Source: Bradyrhizobium sp. CSA207 (lineage in GTDB: Bacteria; Pseudomonadota; Alphaproteobacteria; Rhizobiales; Xanthobacteraceae). From it: DNA of 64,000 nt. Shown here piece by piece: positions 1 through 9,053 of this stretch (within the stretch, counting starts at the first letter, position 1; each line of letters starts with the position of its first letter). The stretch is taken from assembly GCF_029051685.1 (NCBI RefSeq), contig NZ_JAACFT010000015.1:62001-126000 (forward strand), in the 5' to 3' direction. The notes under the pieces are model-generated. The model saw only the letters and a list, made by a program, of their open reading frames with translations, was not told the DNA's origin and did not search any database. The translations under genes were made by a program, and so were the position numbers.

Positions 1-462
1 GCCTTCGAACCGGGACCGCACGCCTGACATCGACTTCTCGGCATCGCGCCGCTTGCGATCCCGTTCGATGGCAGCCTGGACCGCATCCAGTATGTCCTGG
101 TCTCGCACCGGCTTGGTCAGAAAATCGATGGCCCCGCTCTTCATCGCCCTAACGGTCATGGGAATATCGCCGTGACCGGTGATGAAGATGATTGGGGTGT
201 GGATGCTGGCCTTCGCGAGGTCCGCCTGGAGGTCGAAGCCACTCGAGCCCGGCAGACGGATGTCGAGCACCATGCAGCTGGGGACCGCCGGCGGCTTGGC
301 ATCCATGATCTCGGCCGCCGAACCGAAGGCCTCGACTCTGAGCCCGACTGATTGAAAGAGGTTGGTGAGCGCACGGCGCATGGACGGATCGTCATCGACG
401 ATCAGGACGATCGGATCATCAGCGCTCGCGTGCGCCGGCGTCGGGTTGGCGTGGTCGGTCAC
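1..462 (-). CDS. FixJ-type response regulator, N-terminal part (runs off the window)
   Basis: Translated from a GTG at 462, this gives a CheY-like receiver domain. It shows the acidic pocket (VDDDPS), the phospho-acceptor aspartate in MVLDIRLPG, the conserved Thr/Ser in FITGHGD and the Lys in FLTKPV. These are typical of the FixJ/NarL subgroup; the DNA-binding domain would lie beyond the window edge. The GTG overlaps the stop codon of the upstream sensor kinase (GTGA), so the two are translationally coupled and form a probable two-component pair. In family members phosphorylation of the Asp drives dimerisation and promoter binding. Targets cannot be told from this sequence. Confidence in the receiver is high; the output domain is inferred. 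Confidence 0.88.
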   Translation of the reverse strand, partial: MTDHANPTPAHASADDPIVLIVDDDPSMRRALTNLFQSVGLRVEAFGSAAEIMDAKPPAVPSCMVLDIRLPGSSGFDLQADLAKASIHTPIIFITGHGDIPMTVRAMKSGAIDFLTKPVRDQDILDAVQAAIERDRKRRDAEKSMSGVRSRFEG

Positions 463-3128
463 GACATATCCTCGTGCGGCAAGGGCAGGGTAATCTGGAA
501 TGTTGCGCCGCTCCCCTCATTTGGAAATGCCGAAAGACGACCCGCGTGGGCCTCGATGATCGATCGGCAAATCGACAGCCCCATTCCCAGGCCGCCCGAC
601 TTTGTGGTGAAGAAAGGTGTGAAGATGCGCTCTGTCGCGTCGTTGCCAAGGCCGACACCGTGATCCATCACAGTAAGGAGCAGGCGGCCGTGGCCATCCT
701 CGCCTACCTGACTGGAGCGGATCGCCAGCTCGCGCGGGCGGTCGGTGTTGGCCTGCATGGCCTCGATCCCGTTCATGACGAGATTGATCAGCACCTGCTG
801 CAGCTGGATCCGATCGCCGCAGACTCTGGGCAGACTGGACGCCAGCTCCATTCGCACCGAGACGGCATGAGTGGCAAGCTCGCGCCGAACGAGGGTCACC
901 GTCTCCCTCACGACCTGGTTGATGTCGAGTGGAACCATCTCGATCTCGGTCTTCTTCGCTAGCGCCCTGATCCGGTGGATCACCTCGCTGGCCCGATTGG
1001 CGTCCTCGACGATCCATTCCACAGAACGGCGCGCGGAACCCAGTTCGGCCGGTTCGCGGTCGAGCCATCCGATGCAGGCGTCTGCATTGGAGATCACGGC
1101 TGCAAGCGGCTGATTGATTTCGTGGGCTATCGAGGCGGTGAGTTCGCCAAGCATCGTGACTCGCGTGACATGGGCGAGTTCGGCTTGCGCCTTGCGCAGC
1201 GCTTCTTCGGTCTGCTCGGCGCGGACCGCCGCCGTCACATCGGTACTGACGCCACGATAGCCGAGAAAATTGCCGTTCGCATCGTGGAAGGGCTTGCCGC
1301 TGGTGCGTACGTAAATCGGAGATCCGTTGCGATCCCTGCTGCGGTAAACCAGGTCGCGAAACGGAAGATGTGCGTCGATCGCCGCGCGATGCTGCTCCCA
1401 CTTCTCAGGCTCGAGCTCGGCATCGGGGGGAATGTCCCAACGGGTCAGGCCAATCAAGCCCGTCGGCACGGCACTGGCGGTATCGGCGTGCTCCGATATA
1501 TGCGTGATACGGTGATCCGGCCCGGTCTCCCAAAACCAGTCCGATGCGGTTTCGGCATAATCGCGGAATCGCTGCTCGGATTGCTTGAGCTCGTCAAAGG
1601 CCTTTTGCAGCGCTTCCTTTGCGGCGAACCGCTCGGTGACATCCACGTGCGTACCGATAATTTCCATCACATCGCCGTCGCCACCTATGACGGGATGTCC
1701 CTCTGTATGGACGCGTCTTATCGACCCATCCGGACGCACAATCCGAAAATCAATTTCGAAGGGCTGTCTTTGCTGGATTGCCAGACGTTCCATGTCAGCA
1801 ACCCGTCCAAAGTCTTCGGAGGGGATCCGCTGTTGGAAAGCCCGTGCTGATAAATCGACCTGGTCCGGGTCAAATCCGAACAAGCGGTAGAGTTCAGACG
1901 ATCGGTAAGCAAACTCCTGGCGACGCACGTCCCAGGCCCAGCTGCTCGTATGGCTGAGGCGTTGGGCTTCGGCCAGATAGGCTTCACTGCGACGCAGCCT
2001 CTGTTCCGCCTCCTTTGCGATCGTGACGTCGGTGACAGCCCCGACAAACTCGATGCGCCCGGATGCATGTCTCACCGCGCGCGCCACGGAATGGAGATAT
2101 TTAAGCGATCCATCAGGCATCAACAGGCGATACTGGTGGTCGAAATCCTCCGCCTCGCGGAAGGCCCGTTCGAGGGTCTTGCCGACCGCATCGCGGTCTT
2201 CCGGATGGATGCGCTGGAAAACAAAGCCCAGGGTCGGCTTTACCGCAGGATCACATTGGAAGATGCGAAAGGTTTCCCTCGACCAGACGATCTCGCCGGT
2301 CGCCGGGCTCAAGCCGAAGCTGCCGGTGCGGCTCAATTCCTGCGCCTGCGCGAGGTAAGCCTCGCTCTGCCGCAGCCCATCCTCCGCCTCCCTGCGCTGG
2401 GTGATGTTTTCGCAAGCGACCAGCACGACCGGCGTGCCGTCGCCACGTAGCATGGCCTTGGCGTTTTCACGAACCCAGAGAACCGAGCCGTCCTTCCGGA
2501 TCTTGCGGATCTCCCAGGTATGCGACTGGTCCACGGTTTCCAGGCACAACGCTACGCATCGACGGACGAGGTCGTGGTCTTCTTCGAAAAAGACGTTCAG
2601 CACGGATTGACCGGTCAGTTCGGCCGCCGTGTAGCCCAGTTGTGCGGCGCCAAATGTATTCACGTTGAGCACGGTCCCGGCCGGATCAACCATGAAGTAC
2701 ATGACCGGATTGTGCTCGAACACCTCGCGCCATTGCTTCACGGCGTCGCGCAGATCGATGCTGTCCTGATTGCTGCTGTCTCGGTCGTTGTTGTCCTGGT
2801 CGGTGTTATCCTGCCGCCAGGCATGCCCGATCGCGGAATTATGCTTCGCTCCGCTGCCGAAGGACCGAAGCGCCGCAAGGCCGCCCAACAGAAAATGTGC
2901 GGCTGAATTCCCAAGTTTCGCGATCTGGCCAGGCATCATCGCAGGCGTCCCGGCCCGTTGGGGGGCAGGGCGAGTAGAGCATTTTGCGACAACAGGGGCA
3001 ATTCCCTCCAAAGTACGACTCTGCGGCGAAAAACTCGCGGGCTCCGTGCAGCTTGCGAGCTCTGCATCGTCTCGTTGCGGTGGCATGTCCGGAAATCTAC
3101 GGAACAAACTTACGTATAGCTCGCACAT
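459..3128 (-). CDS. Multi-PAS sensor histidine kinase
   Basis: The frame has up to 889 codons. After a poorly conserved leader come about four PAS/PAC modules (about residues 130-250, 255-375, 380-505 and 515-640; PAC ends such as VACENITQRREAE, VGAVTDVTIAKEAE and GYRGVSTDVTAA). A HisKA domain follows, with the phospho-acceptor His near residue 669 (SIAHEINQPLAAV), then an HATPase domain with N, G1 (DHGVGLG) and G2 (GLGMGLS) boxes. This is the FixL/DctB-like HPK4 type. No convincing membrane span is seen, so it is probably a cytoplasmic sensor; no heme-PAS histidine was identified. The start is uncertain: ATGs at 2939 or 2936 (MMPGQIAKL) remove an unlikely-looking leader. It is coupled to the response regulator downstream. 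Confidence 0.9.
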   Translation of the reverse strand: MCELYVSLFRRFPDMPPQRDDAELASCTEPASFSPQSRTLEGIAPVVAKCSTRPAPQRAGTPAMMPGQIAKLGNSAAHFLLGGLAALRSFGSGAKHNSAIGHAWRQDNTDQDNNDRDSSNQDSIDLRDAVKQWREVFEHNPVMYFMVDPAGTVLNVNTFGAAQLGYTAAELTGQSVLNVFFEEDHDLVRRCVALCLETVDQSHTWEIRKIRKDGSVLWVRENAKAMLRGDGTPVVLVACENITQRREAEDGLRQSEAYLAQAQELSRTGSFGLSPATGEIVWSRETFRIFQCDPAVKPTLGFVFQRIHPEDRDAVGKTLERAFREAEDFDHQYRLLMPDGSLKYLHSVARAVRHASGRIEFVGAVTDVTIAKEAEQRLRRSEAYLAEAQRLSHTSSWAWDVRRQEFAYRSSELYRLFGFDPDQVDLSARAFQQRIPSEDFGRVADMERLAIQQRQPFEIDFRIVRPDGSIRRVHTEGHPVIGGDGDVMEIIGTHVDVTERFAAKEALQKAFDELKQSEQRFRDYAETASDWFWETGPDHRITHISEHADTASAVPTGLIGLTRWDIPPDAELEPEKWEQHRAAIDAHLPFRDLVYRSRDRNGSPIYVRTSGKPFHDANGNFLGYRGVSTDVTAAVRAEQTEEALRKAQAELAHVTRVTMLGELTASIAHEINQPLAAVISNADACIGWLDREPAELGSARRSVEWIVEDANRASEVIHRIRALAKKTEIEMVPLDINQVVRETVTLVRRELATHAVSVRMELASSLPRVCGDRIQLQQVLINLVMNGIEAMQANTDRPRELAIRSSQVGEDGHGRLLLTVMDHGVGLGNDATERIFTPFFTTKSGGLGMGLSICRSIIEAHAGRLSAFPNEGSGATFQITLPLPHEDMS

Positions 3129-3418
3129 CCCTAATCATACGGCGCATTTACCTCCGTACAATTGAGAGGTCCGTCGCATGGGGACTAGTCTCACTGGCAA
3201 TCCAGTGGAGTCGATTTCGAAGCACGAACCGCCGAGTAGCTCGGTGTTGTGCGCCTACGAGGCCAGCTTTGTCTCCGCCGTCGCCCCGACTTGCCGATCA
3301 TTTGGCCGGTCACGATTGAGAAACCGCATTTCGTTGACGAACGTGGTGACCGTGCACCAGCGCAGGTTGGGAGCCAGGACCATCAGAGGCACCGGTCAGA
3401 GGCCAAGAGGAGAGGATC
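3129..3418. other. Intergenic region between kinase and small-protein cluster
   Basis: About 290 bases separate the divergent kinase and four-cysteine protein genes and should hold both promoters. No coding frame with plausible composition was found, and no clear operator was recognised. Confidence 0.5.
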
Positions 3419-3607
3419 ATGTGCGATAAGCCCGAACACTCCGAGCGCCGTCCTGCCGCAAAAAGCTGCGCTGTCTGCAGCGGGAAGTTCGGCCTGATCC
3501 GATATTATTCCTGGCGAACGCCGCTCTGCTCGCGGAAATGTCTCGATCGCTTCAGGGCGCGCCGCGAACGAGACCGCCGATGGCTGTTCAAATTTCAGGC
3601 GGCGTGA
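3419..3607 (+). CDS. Small four-cysteine (zinc-finger-like) protein, 62 aa
   Basis: The ATG is preceded by a good ribosome-binding site (GGAGAGGATC). The protein is basic, with cysteines at 17, 20, 37 and 41 (CAVC, then CSRKC). This CxxC-x16-CxxxC spacing suits one structural zinc site. An Arg/Lys-rich tail (FRARRERDRRW) could bind nucleic acid, but that is inference. It is the first gene of a plus-strand cluster that continues with an exported His-rich protein and two more proteins with almost the same cysteine layout. No named family is recognised. Confidence 0.65.
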   Translation: MCDKPEHSERRPAAKSCAVCSGKFGLIRYYSWRTPLCSRKCLDRFRARRERDRRWLFKFQAA

Positions 3608-3658
3608 GGATCGGCCGCCAGATCCGCCCCGTTCGGCATTTCTGAATCAGGAGGCCGC

Positions 3659-4057
3659 GTGTTGAATCGTGTTTGCAAGCTCCTCTTGGCGATCGCGCTA
3701 CCGCTTCTGTTGATGACGGGGGTGGAGGCCGACGAGGTTGGACAGGACGCTGCACATCATCACCATCCGCTCCAGGATCAGCTCCTGCACGAGGAGTTCT
3801 ATTCCAGCTGGCACATGCCGGATAATCCGGTGCTGAGTTGCTGCAACAGCGCGGATTGCTACCCGACCGAGATACGCTACGTCGACGGCAGGGTCTACGC
3901 GCGGCGCCGGGAAGACGGGAAATACATCCTCATCCCGTCCCAGAAGGTCGAGCGAAATAGAGACAATCCCGACGGCCGCAACCATCTTTGCGCGCCGCCG
4001 CCGTCCGCCTCTTTGGTCGATACAGTCTACTGCTTCGCTCTGGGAGGTGCCACGTGA
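3659..4057 (+). CDS. Exported His- and Cys-rich protein of unknown function
   Basis: It starts at GTG 3659 behind an AGGAGG Shine-Dalgarno. The first 24 residues form a signal peptide (KLLLAIALPLLLMTGVEA), so the protein is exported to the periplasm or beyond. The mature part begins with a histidine run (AAHHHHPLQ) and has cysteines in CCNSADCYP, HLCAPPP and VYCFALGG, which could form disulfides or bind metal. A motif like KVERNRDNPDG recurs, as far as I recall, in uncharacterised Bradyrhizobium proteins. Its stop overlaps the GTG of the next gene, so they are co-translated. No function is assigned. Confidence 0.75.
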   Translation: MLNRVCKLLLAIALPLLLMTGVEADEVGQDAAHHHHPLQDQLLHEEFYSSWHMPDNPVLSCCNSADCYPTEIRYVDGRVYARRREDGKYILIPSQKVERNRDNPDGRNHLCAPPPSASLVDTVYCFALGGAT

Positions 4058-4242
4058 GATTCATACTGGTGAACGGCAGAACCCCTTTCCGCAAAACACA
4101 CTGTCTATGGTGCTGCGAGGAGATCAGCGGCAGCTACTTGCGCGACGTCAGGACACGGCTGCCCTACTGCGACCACGAGTGCTACGCGATTCATCGCGAA
4201 GCTGCGCCGCTGATCGAAAGGCGCACGCGAGCGGCGTCTTGA
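4054..4242 (+). CDS. Small four-cysteine protein, 62 aa (paralogue A)
   Basis: The GTG at 4054 overlaps the upstream stop (GTGA) and has GGGAGG seven bases before it; this start makes the N-terminus VRFILVNGRTP align with the next gene's MRFMLVNQEEP. Cysteines at 17, 20, 39 and 43 (CLWC ... YCDHEC), with an extra Cys at 21, form a CxxC-x18-CxxxC site, probably zinc-binding. The core pattern SYLRDV-T-YCDHECY is shared with the next gene. Function is unknown. A longer frame from 3988 exists but would overlap the exported protein by 70 bases. Confidence 0.7.
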   Translation: MRFILVNGRTPFRKTHCLWCCEEISGSYLRDVRTRLPYCDHECYAIHREAAPLIERRTRAAS

Positions 4243-4299
4243 ACGGGCGAGCGGGCGAAAGCTTCGGTGGATTTGCCGTCCGCCTGAGAGGACGTGACG

Positions 4300-4617
4300 A
4301 TGAGATTCATGCTCGTCAATCAGGAAGAGCCTCACCACGGCGGTATCTGCAGCGCGTGTGCCCAGCCGCTGGGCTCGAGTTACGTCCGGCATGTGCCCAC
4401 GCAACGGCGATATTGCGACTATGATTGCTACCGTCGGCATCAGCAGACGACCATAGGAACGCTCTGGCCCTACAGCAATTCGCTCGAGGCGATCACGATG
4501 TTCATGGCTATTTCGAGCTGGAGCTGGATGATGCAGATGGGCGCGCTCTCGCGCTCGCTGACCGAGGCATATTTGCGCGCGCACAACCTTCTGACAACGG
4601 AAGGAGATGACGGCTAG
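4300..4617 (+). CDS. Small four-cysteine protein with C-terminal extension, 105 aa (paralogue B)
   Basis: The ATG at 4300 (an in-frame GTG lies 6 bases upstream) gives residues 1-48 that align without gaps to the preceding protein. Cysteines fall at the same positions 17, 20, 39 and 43 (CSAC ... YCDYDC), and SYVRHV-T-YCDYDCY matches SYLRDV-T-YCDHECY. Beyond residue 50 it carries a moderately hydrophobic, Trp/Met-rich segment (AISSWSWMMQMG) absent from the paralogue, possibly membrane-associating or helical. Tandem duplication is clear from the sequence. Function is unknown. Confidence 0.72.
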   Translation: MRFMLVNQEEPHHGGICSACAQPLGSSYVRHVPTQRRYCDYDCYRRHQQTTIGTLWPYSNSLEAITMFMAISSWSWMMQMGALSRSLTEAYLRAHNLLTTEGDDG

Positions 4618-4699
4618 CCGAGCAATGATGCCGCGCAGAGAAGTCGGCCGCGGTCACTGCATCCAGCTTCGCGCCGCGTCCAGCCCCGGCGTTGCGAGG

Positions 4700-6889
4700 T
4701 TAGGGCGCGGAGGCCGCGGCCGATGCCGTCGGCGCCGCGCTCACTTCCTGCGGTGTGATGCGCTGATCGCTCTTTCCAGCCACCATGCCGCTGCCCTCGA
4801 ACCGCGCGCGGTAGACCAGCACGTTCTCGATCACGCGCTGGACGTAGTTGCGGGTCTCCGACAGCGGGATGCGTTCGACCCAGTCGACCGGATCGACCTT
4901 GGGATCCCGGGGATCGCCGCGCGCCTGCACCCATTCGCGCACCCGGCCGCGGCCGGCATTGTAGCCGGCGAAGGTCATGATCTGGTTGCCGCGGTATTCC
5001 GACAAGAGCGCGCTAAGCTCGGCCGCCCCCATCTGAATGTTGTAGACGGGATCGGAGACCATCTTGTCCCAGTCATAGGTCAGGCCGAAGCGTTTTGCGG
5101 TGTCGCGGCCGGCTTCCGGCGTCACCTGCATCAGGCCGACCGCATTGGCCGGCGATTTGTCGCGCTGGTCGAACGAGCTTTCGGTGCGCGCCACCGAGTA
5201 GATCACGCTGGTCTCGATCGCGGGCGCGACCTGTTTGTGCTCGGGAATGCCGATGGTCGGGAAGGCGTAGTGATCGAGCGCGAGCCCGCGCGCCAGCGCC
5301 GTCTTTCCGACCTCCAGCATCGTGCGCGCATCGTTGCGCCGCCCGGCGAGTTCGCCGAGCGCTTCGAGCGCTGCGACGTCGGTGCTCTCCTTGGCGAAAT
5401 CCTCGGCGTAATAGAACACCACGTCACGCTCGCCGATGCCGTAGAGCATGTCGGCGGCGCGCACGCGCTCGTCCATGGGCGGCGTGTCGGCCGCGGCCAG
5501 CACCGGCGAGGGCGGTCGCAGCTCGATCCGGTCGAGGCCGAGCTTTGCCCTGGCGAGCTGGCCGTAATAGGCGGTCGGATAGCGCGCGGCGGCCTGATAG
5601 CTCAGGCGTGCGTCGGTCGCCGCGTTCATCGCCTCGGCCGCACGGCCGCGCCAGTAATGCGCCCGCGACAGCGCGAGCGGGTTGGCCGAGCCCTCGTCGA
5701 TCGCGGCGAAGTGCATCAAGGCGGTTTTGGGGTCGTCGAGATAGCGTAGCGCGATCCAGCCGCACATGAAGTGGTAGTCGACGCGGTAGACCTCCATCGC
5801 CGGCACCGCGGCGGTGCGCACCACATCAAAGGCGGTCCTAGACTTGTCCTGGTCGAGCAGCTTGCGTGCGAGCAGGCGCCGCTCGCGCCACCACGCATCG
5901 GTGTCCTGCGCCGCCATCGTCTCGGGCGCGGCGGCCAGGATCACTTCGGCCGCATCGTCGATGCGGTCCTTCTGAAGATGCCACTGCGCGCGGCACAGCA
6001 CGTAGCCGAGATCGCGGCGCGCCCCGGCCGAAACGTCGTCGAGATAGTCCTTGGCCTTGTCCGCCTTGCCGGTGACCGCAGCGCAGGCCTTGACGATCGC
6101 GAGCGCATCCTCGCCGAGACGCTTGGCCGCGCGCCGCGCGCCCGCGTAGTCCTTTGCGCCGAGGCGCTTGTCCATGCGGGCGCGATGGTCGTCCGCGGTC
6201 AGGAGATCGCGGAACGCCGCGTAGGAATCCTCCTCGCTGCGCTCGGACAATTCATCGCTGCGCCAGGCCTCGCGCACCAGACGCGCGGCCCGGTCGCTGT
6301 CGCCCTCGACGAGCAGCGCCCGGGCGAGGGCGAATTTGCCCTTGGCGCTTGTCGGCCGGTCCATGGTGAATTTGTGCACGGTGGCCGCGTCGCTATTTTC
6401 CTGCCACAGCCGCGCCTCGGCGCGCCGACGCAGCAGCGCGCTGCTCGGCCAGTCCGGGTTGGCGGCGAGGAAGGCGGCGTAGCGCTTGAAATTCGCCGTG
6501 CTCTCGGAATGGCGCAGCATGAACCATTCGGCGAGCTTCTGCCCGGCGGGATCAGCAATGCGGTCGCGCGCCGCGCCGGCGTCATCGTTCTTGCCCTTGC
6601 GCGCAAGTTCGATCGCGTCCCTCAGCGCGGCGAGATCGCCGGTGAGCGGCGGCGGTGCCGGCTTGTCCGTCGGCGCGTCATCCTGCTTCTTCGATTTGCG
6701 TTTGGCGTCGGCATGTTTGCCGCGGCGCGACTTGGCCGCAGCAGCATGGCGTGGCTTGCCGGATTTCGCTTCATGAGTCTTCTTCGACGCTGATGACTTG
6801 TGACTGCTCTTGGCTGCCAGCTCCGTCGGAAGGAACGCCACAGCGGCCATGGTTATGACACACGCGAGCGAGCGTAGGCACTGGTTCAT
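4700..6889 (-). CDS. Soluble lytic murein transglycosylase (Slt type)
   Basis: Start chosen at 6889 because it gives a signal peptide (MNQCLRSLACVITMAAVAFL) and has a GGGGGGA ribosome site; an in-frame start 51 bases upstream adds only a non-signal leader. The 729-aa periplasmic protein has a Lys/Ala-rich linker, a long alpha-helical superhelical (U/L) region to about residue 540, and a C-terminal SLT domain. The catalytic Glu is near residue 570 (TESSFD), followed by GLMQVTP and AGYNAGRGRV. The family cleaves the MurNAc-GlcNAc bond to leave 1,6-anhydro ends. The monocistronic minus-strand gene diverges from the cyclase gene. Confidence 0.93.
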   Translation of the reverse strand: MNQCLRSLACVITMAAVAFLPTELAAKSSHKSSASKKTHEAKSGKPRHAAAAKSRRGKHADAKRKSKKQDDAPTDKPAPPPLTGDLAALRDAIELARKGKNDDAGAARDRIADPAGQKLAEWFMLRHSESTANFKRYAAFLAANPDWPSSALLRRRAEARLWQENSDAATVHKFTMDRPTSAKGKFALARALLVEGDSDRAARLVREAWRSDELSERSEEDSYAAFRDLLTADDHRARMDKRLGAKDYAGARRAAKRLGEDALAIVKACAAVTGKADKAKDYLDDVSAGARRDLGYVLCRAQWHLQKDRIDDAAEVILAAAPETMAAQDTDAWWRERRLLARKLLDQDKSRTAFDVVRTAAVPAMEVYRVDYHFMCGWIALRYLDDPKTALMHFAAIDEGSANPLALSRAHYWRGRAAEAMNAATDARLSYQAAARYPTAYYGQLARAKLGLDRIELRPPSPVLAAADTPPMDERVRAADMLYGIGERDVVFYYAEDFAKESTDVAALEALGELAGRRNDARTMLEVGKTALARGLALDHYAFPTIGIPEHKQVAPAIETSVIYSVARTESSFDQRDKSPANAVGLMQVTPEAGRDTAKRFGLTYDWDKMVSDPVYNIQMGAAELSALLSEYRGNQIMTFAGYNAGRGRVREWVQARGDPRDPKVDPVDWVERIPLSETRNYVQRVIENVLVYRARFEGSGMVAGKSDQRITPQEVSAAPTASAAASAP

Positions 6890-7211
6890 TGCGTGGTCCC
6901 CCCCTGCGAAACCAGTACAAACCAAAGTCCGCGACGACATGCGGCTCGAGAATCAAGACGACATCGAAAACGATGATGCGGCATCGTCCCGCATTCCTGA
7001 CGCTCACGCAACAATGCGGCAAAATACGGATGGAACTTGGGAACTCGAGGAACGGAGGACGAAGGGGCAATTTAACCTTCGTTAACGGATAAGGCTCACA
7101 GCGACGGTTGCGGACGCCTGGACGCCGCGAACAGCCAGATTGCGTGTTCCCCAGCTGAAATCCGGTGTATTGAGTTCCCAGACCCGTCCTTTCAGCCTTT
7201 GCCCTGCACCT
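6890..7211. other. Intergenic region between slt and the cyclase gene
   Basis: This 320-base divergent promoter region has no convincing gene. A TTAA-N6-TTAA motif lies at 7072-7085; its spacing is one short of the usual CtrA site, so no regulator is claimed. Confidence 0.4.
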
Positions 7212-8948
7212 ATGCCGATTTTCAACCAGTCGATCCGGCGCAAGATCGTCGGGATCGCCCTCGGATTGATCGTCCTGATGCTGGTCACCTCGATCCTGTC
7301 GATGGTGATGTCCAGCCAGGTCGGCGTCCTCCTGGACGAACTGACCAACCGCTACATCCCGGCCTACGGACATCTGGCGCGCACCAATATCCGCTCGCTT
7401 GAGCGCGCGCTGGCGCTGCGGCGAATGGTCATGACCAAGATGCAGTCGCCATCGGACGAAGAGGCCTATGCTGCGCGCCTTCGCGAGTTCGAGGAAACGG
7501 ACCGCAGGATCGAGGAGGAGGCCGAGGGCGCGCGCAGACTCATCAACGCGATTATCGACGATCCCAGAACGCCTTCCGACAATGCCGCGCTGGCGCGGAT
7601 CGAGATCCGCATTGAAACCGCCGTCACCGATCTGCGCCGCGATCTGGACGAAGACCACGCAAGGCTGCTCAAGCAGGTTGACGCGAGGCAGATGGCGGAG
7701 GCCCGCGGCACGCTGGAACATATCGACGCGCTGCGCGACCAGTTCAACCAGAAGATCGACGCGATCCGCGGCGACATGCTGACGCAGGTTTTCTTCAGCA
7801 CAGCGCAGGTGATAGGTCACCAGCGGCAGGCGATGATCATTTCGGGCATCGTGACCATGCTCGCTGCGATCGTCGGATTTGTTTTTGCGCTGTTGGTCTC
7901 CAGCGGCATCACGCGCCCGGTGCGGCTGCTGCTCGCGGGCACCCGCGAGGTCGAGGCGGGCCGCTTCGACAAGGCCATTACGGTGTCGACCCAGGACGAG
8001 ATCGGCGAGCTCGCCGCCGCCTTCAACCGCATGATCGAGCAGCTGCGTCACAATGAGCGTATCCGCGAGACCTTTGGCCGCTATATCGATCCCAAAGTGG
8101 TGCAGGGGCTGATCGACCGGCCGGAGGTTGCCATGGACGGCCAGCGCCGGGTGATGACCATCATGTTCTGCGACATGAGCGGCTTCACCTCGATGAGCGA
8201 GGGCATGACCCCGCGCGGCCTCGTCAAGGTGATGAACCACTATTTCACGGTGATGTCCGGCCCGATCAGGAACAACCGCGGCATCATCGACAAATATATC
8301 GGCGATGCCATCATGTCGTATTGGGGCCCACCCTTCATCGAGGAGGACGAGCAGGCGCTGCTTGCCGGGCTTGCCGCCATCGAGATGGCCGAACAGGTGC
8401 CGGCGCTGCAGAAGCAGTTGCCGGACCTTCTCGGCATCCGCGCCATGCCGGTGCCGTGCGACCTGCGCATCGGCATCGCTACCGGCGAGGTCTTGACGGG
8501 CAGCATCGGTTCCGAGCTGATGATGAGTTTTACGGTAATGGGCGACGCCGTGAACCTCGCCTCGCGCCTCGATCTGGTCAACAAGGTCTACGGCACCCGC
8601 ATCCTGATCTCGCAGGCGACGGCCGATGCGATCGGAGCAGGTCTCGAATTGCGCGAGATCGATCGTCTCGCAGTCGCGGGCCAGAGCGCGCCGCAGGCCA
8701 TCTTCGAGGTGATGGGCAAGACGGGTATGCTCAGTGCTGCGCAGGAGAGCCTGCGGTTGCACTATGTCGCAGGCCTCGCCGCCTATCGTTTGCGCTGCTT
8801 CGACGAGGCGCGCATCGCGTTCAACGCAGCGCTGGAGAGCTTTCCCGGCGACGGTCCCTCGCGCACGCTGCTCGCCCGCATCGCGCAGTTCGATGCCCAT
8901 CCGCCGGCAGCCGATTGGGACGGCGCCTGGCGGCTGGATGCCAAATAG
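7212..8948 (+). CDS. Membrane-bound HAMP-domain class III adenylate/guanylate cyclase
   Basis: The ATG at 7212 (MPIFNQSIRRK) puts a transmembrane helix at about residues 12-33. A mostly helical periplasmic sensing region follows, then a second helix near 210-232 and a HAMP domain (ITRPVRLLLAG ... DEIGELAAAFNRM). A class III nucleotidyl cyclase domain ends the conserved part. Visible active-site elements are the metal Asp residues in FCDMSGFTS and YIGDAIM, the purine-binding Lys in DKYIGD, and the Asn/Arg pair in GDAVNLASRL. A C-terminal helical tail of about 80 residues follows. It makes a cyclic nucleotide (cAMP is the likelier) in response to an unknown envelope signal. Confidence 0.92.
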   Translation: MPIFNQSIRRKIVGIALGLIVLMLVTSILSMVMSSQVGVLLDELTNRYIPAYGHLARTNIRSLERALALRRMVMTKMQSPSDEEAYAARLREFEETDRRIEEEAEGARRLINAIIDDPRTPSDNAALARIEIRIETAVTDLRRDLDEDHARLLKQVDARQMAEARGTLEHIDALRDQFNQKIDAIRGDMLTQVFFSTAQVIGHQRQAMIISGIVTMLAAIVGFVFALLVSSGITRPVRLLLAGTREVEAGRFDKAITVSTQDEIGELAAAFNRMIEQLRHNERIRETFGRYIDPKVVQGLIDRPEVAMDGQRRVMTIMFCDMSGFTSMSEGMTPRGLVKVMNHYFTVMSGPIRNNRGIIDKYIGDAIMSYWGPPFIEEDEQALLAGLAAIEMAEQVPALQKQLPDLLGIRAMPVPCDLRIGIATGEVLTGSIGSELMMSFTVMGDAVNLASRLDLVNKVYGTRILISQATADAIGAGLELREIDRLAVAGQSAPQAIFEVMGKTGMLSAAQESLRLHYVAGLAAYRLRCFDEARIAFNAALESFPGDGPSRTLLARIAQFDAHPPAADWDGAWRLDAK

Positions 8949-9053
8949 CGTCTGCGTCGGGAAAAATTTATTCTACCCCATAACGATGTTTGCCGTGACC
9001 TATTTGCCGGGCTTAGGTTGAGTGTCCTTGAGGCGTTTGATGGGGACACGCCG

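Noticed and set aside
3178..3429. 83-codon frame overlapping the start of the four-cysteine cluster
   Set aside because: No ribosome site or protein-like pattern; it probably lies in promoter sequence.
4607..5749. Plus-strand frame of 380 codons across slt
   Set aside because: Antisense to the slt catalytic domain; His/Arg/Val-rich, no recognisable fold.
7072..7085. TTAA-N6-TTAA before the cyclase gene
   Set aside because: CtrA sites use a 7-base spacer; this one has 6 and could be chance.
6771..8900. A 709-codon open frame antisense to the cyclase gene
   Set aside because: Composition (His, Asp, Arg and Val-rich) is typical of the antisense of GC-rich genes, and the plus-strand protein has clear cyclase motifs.
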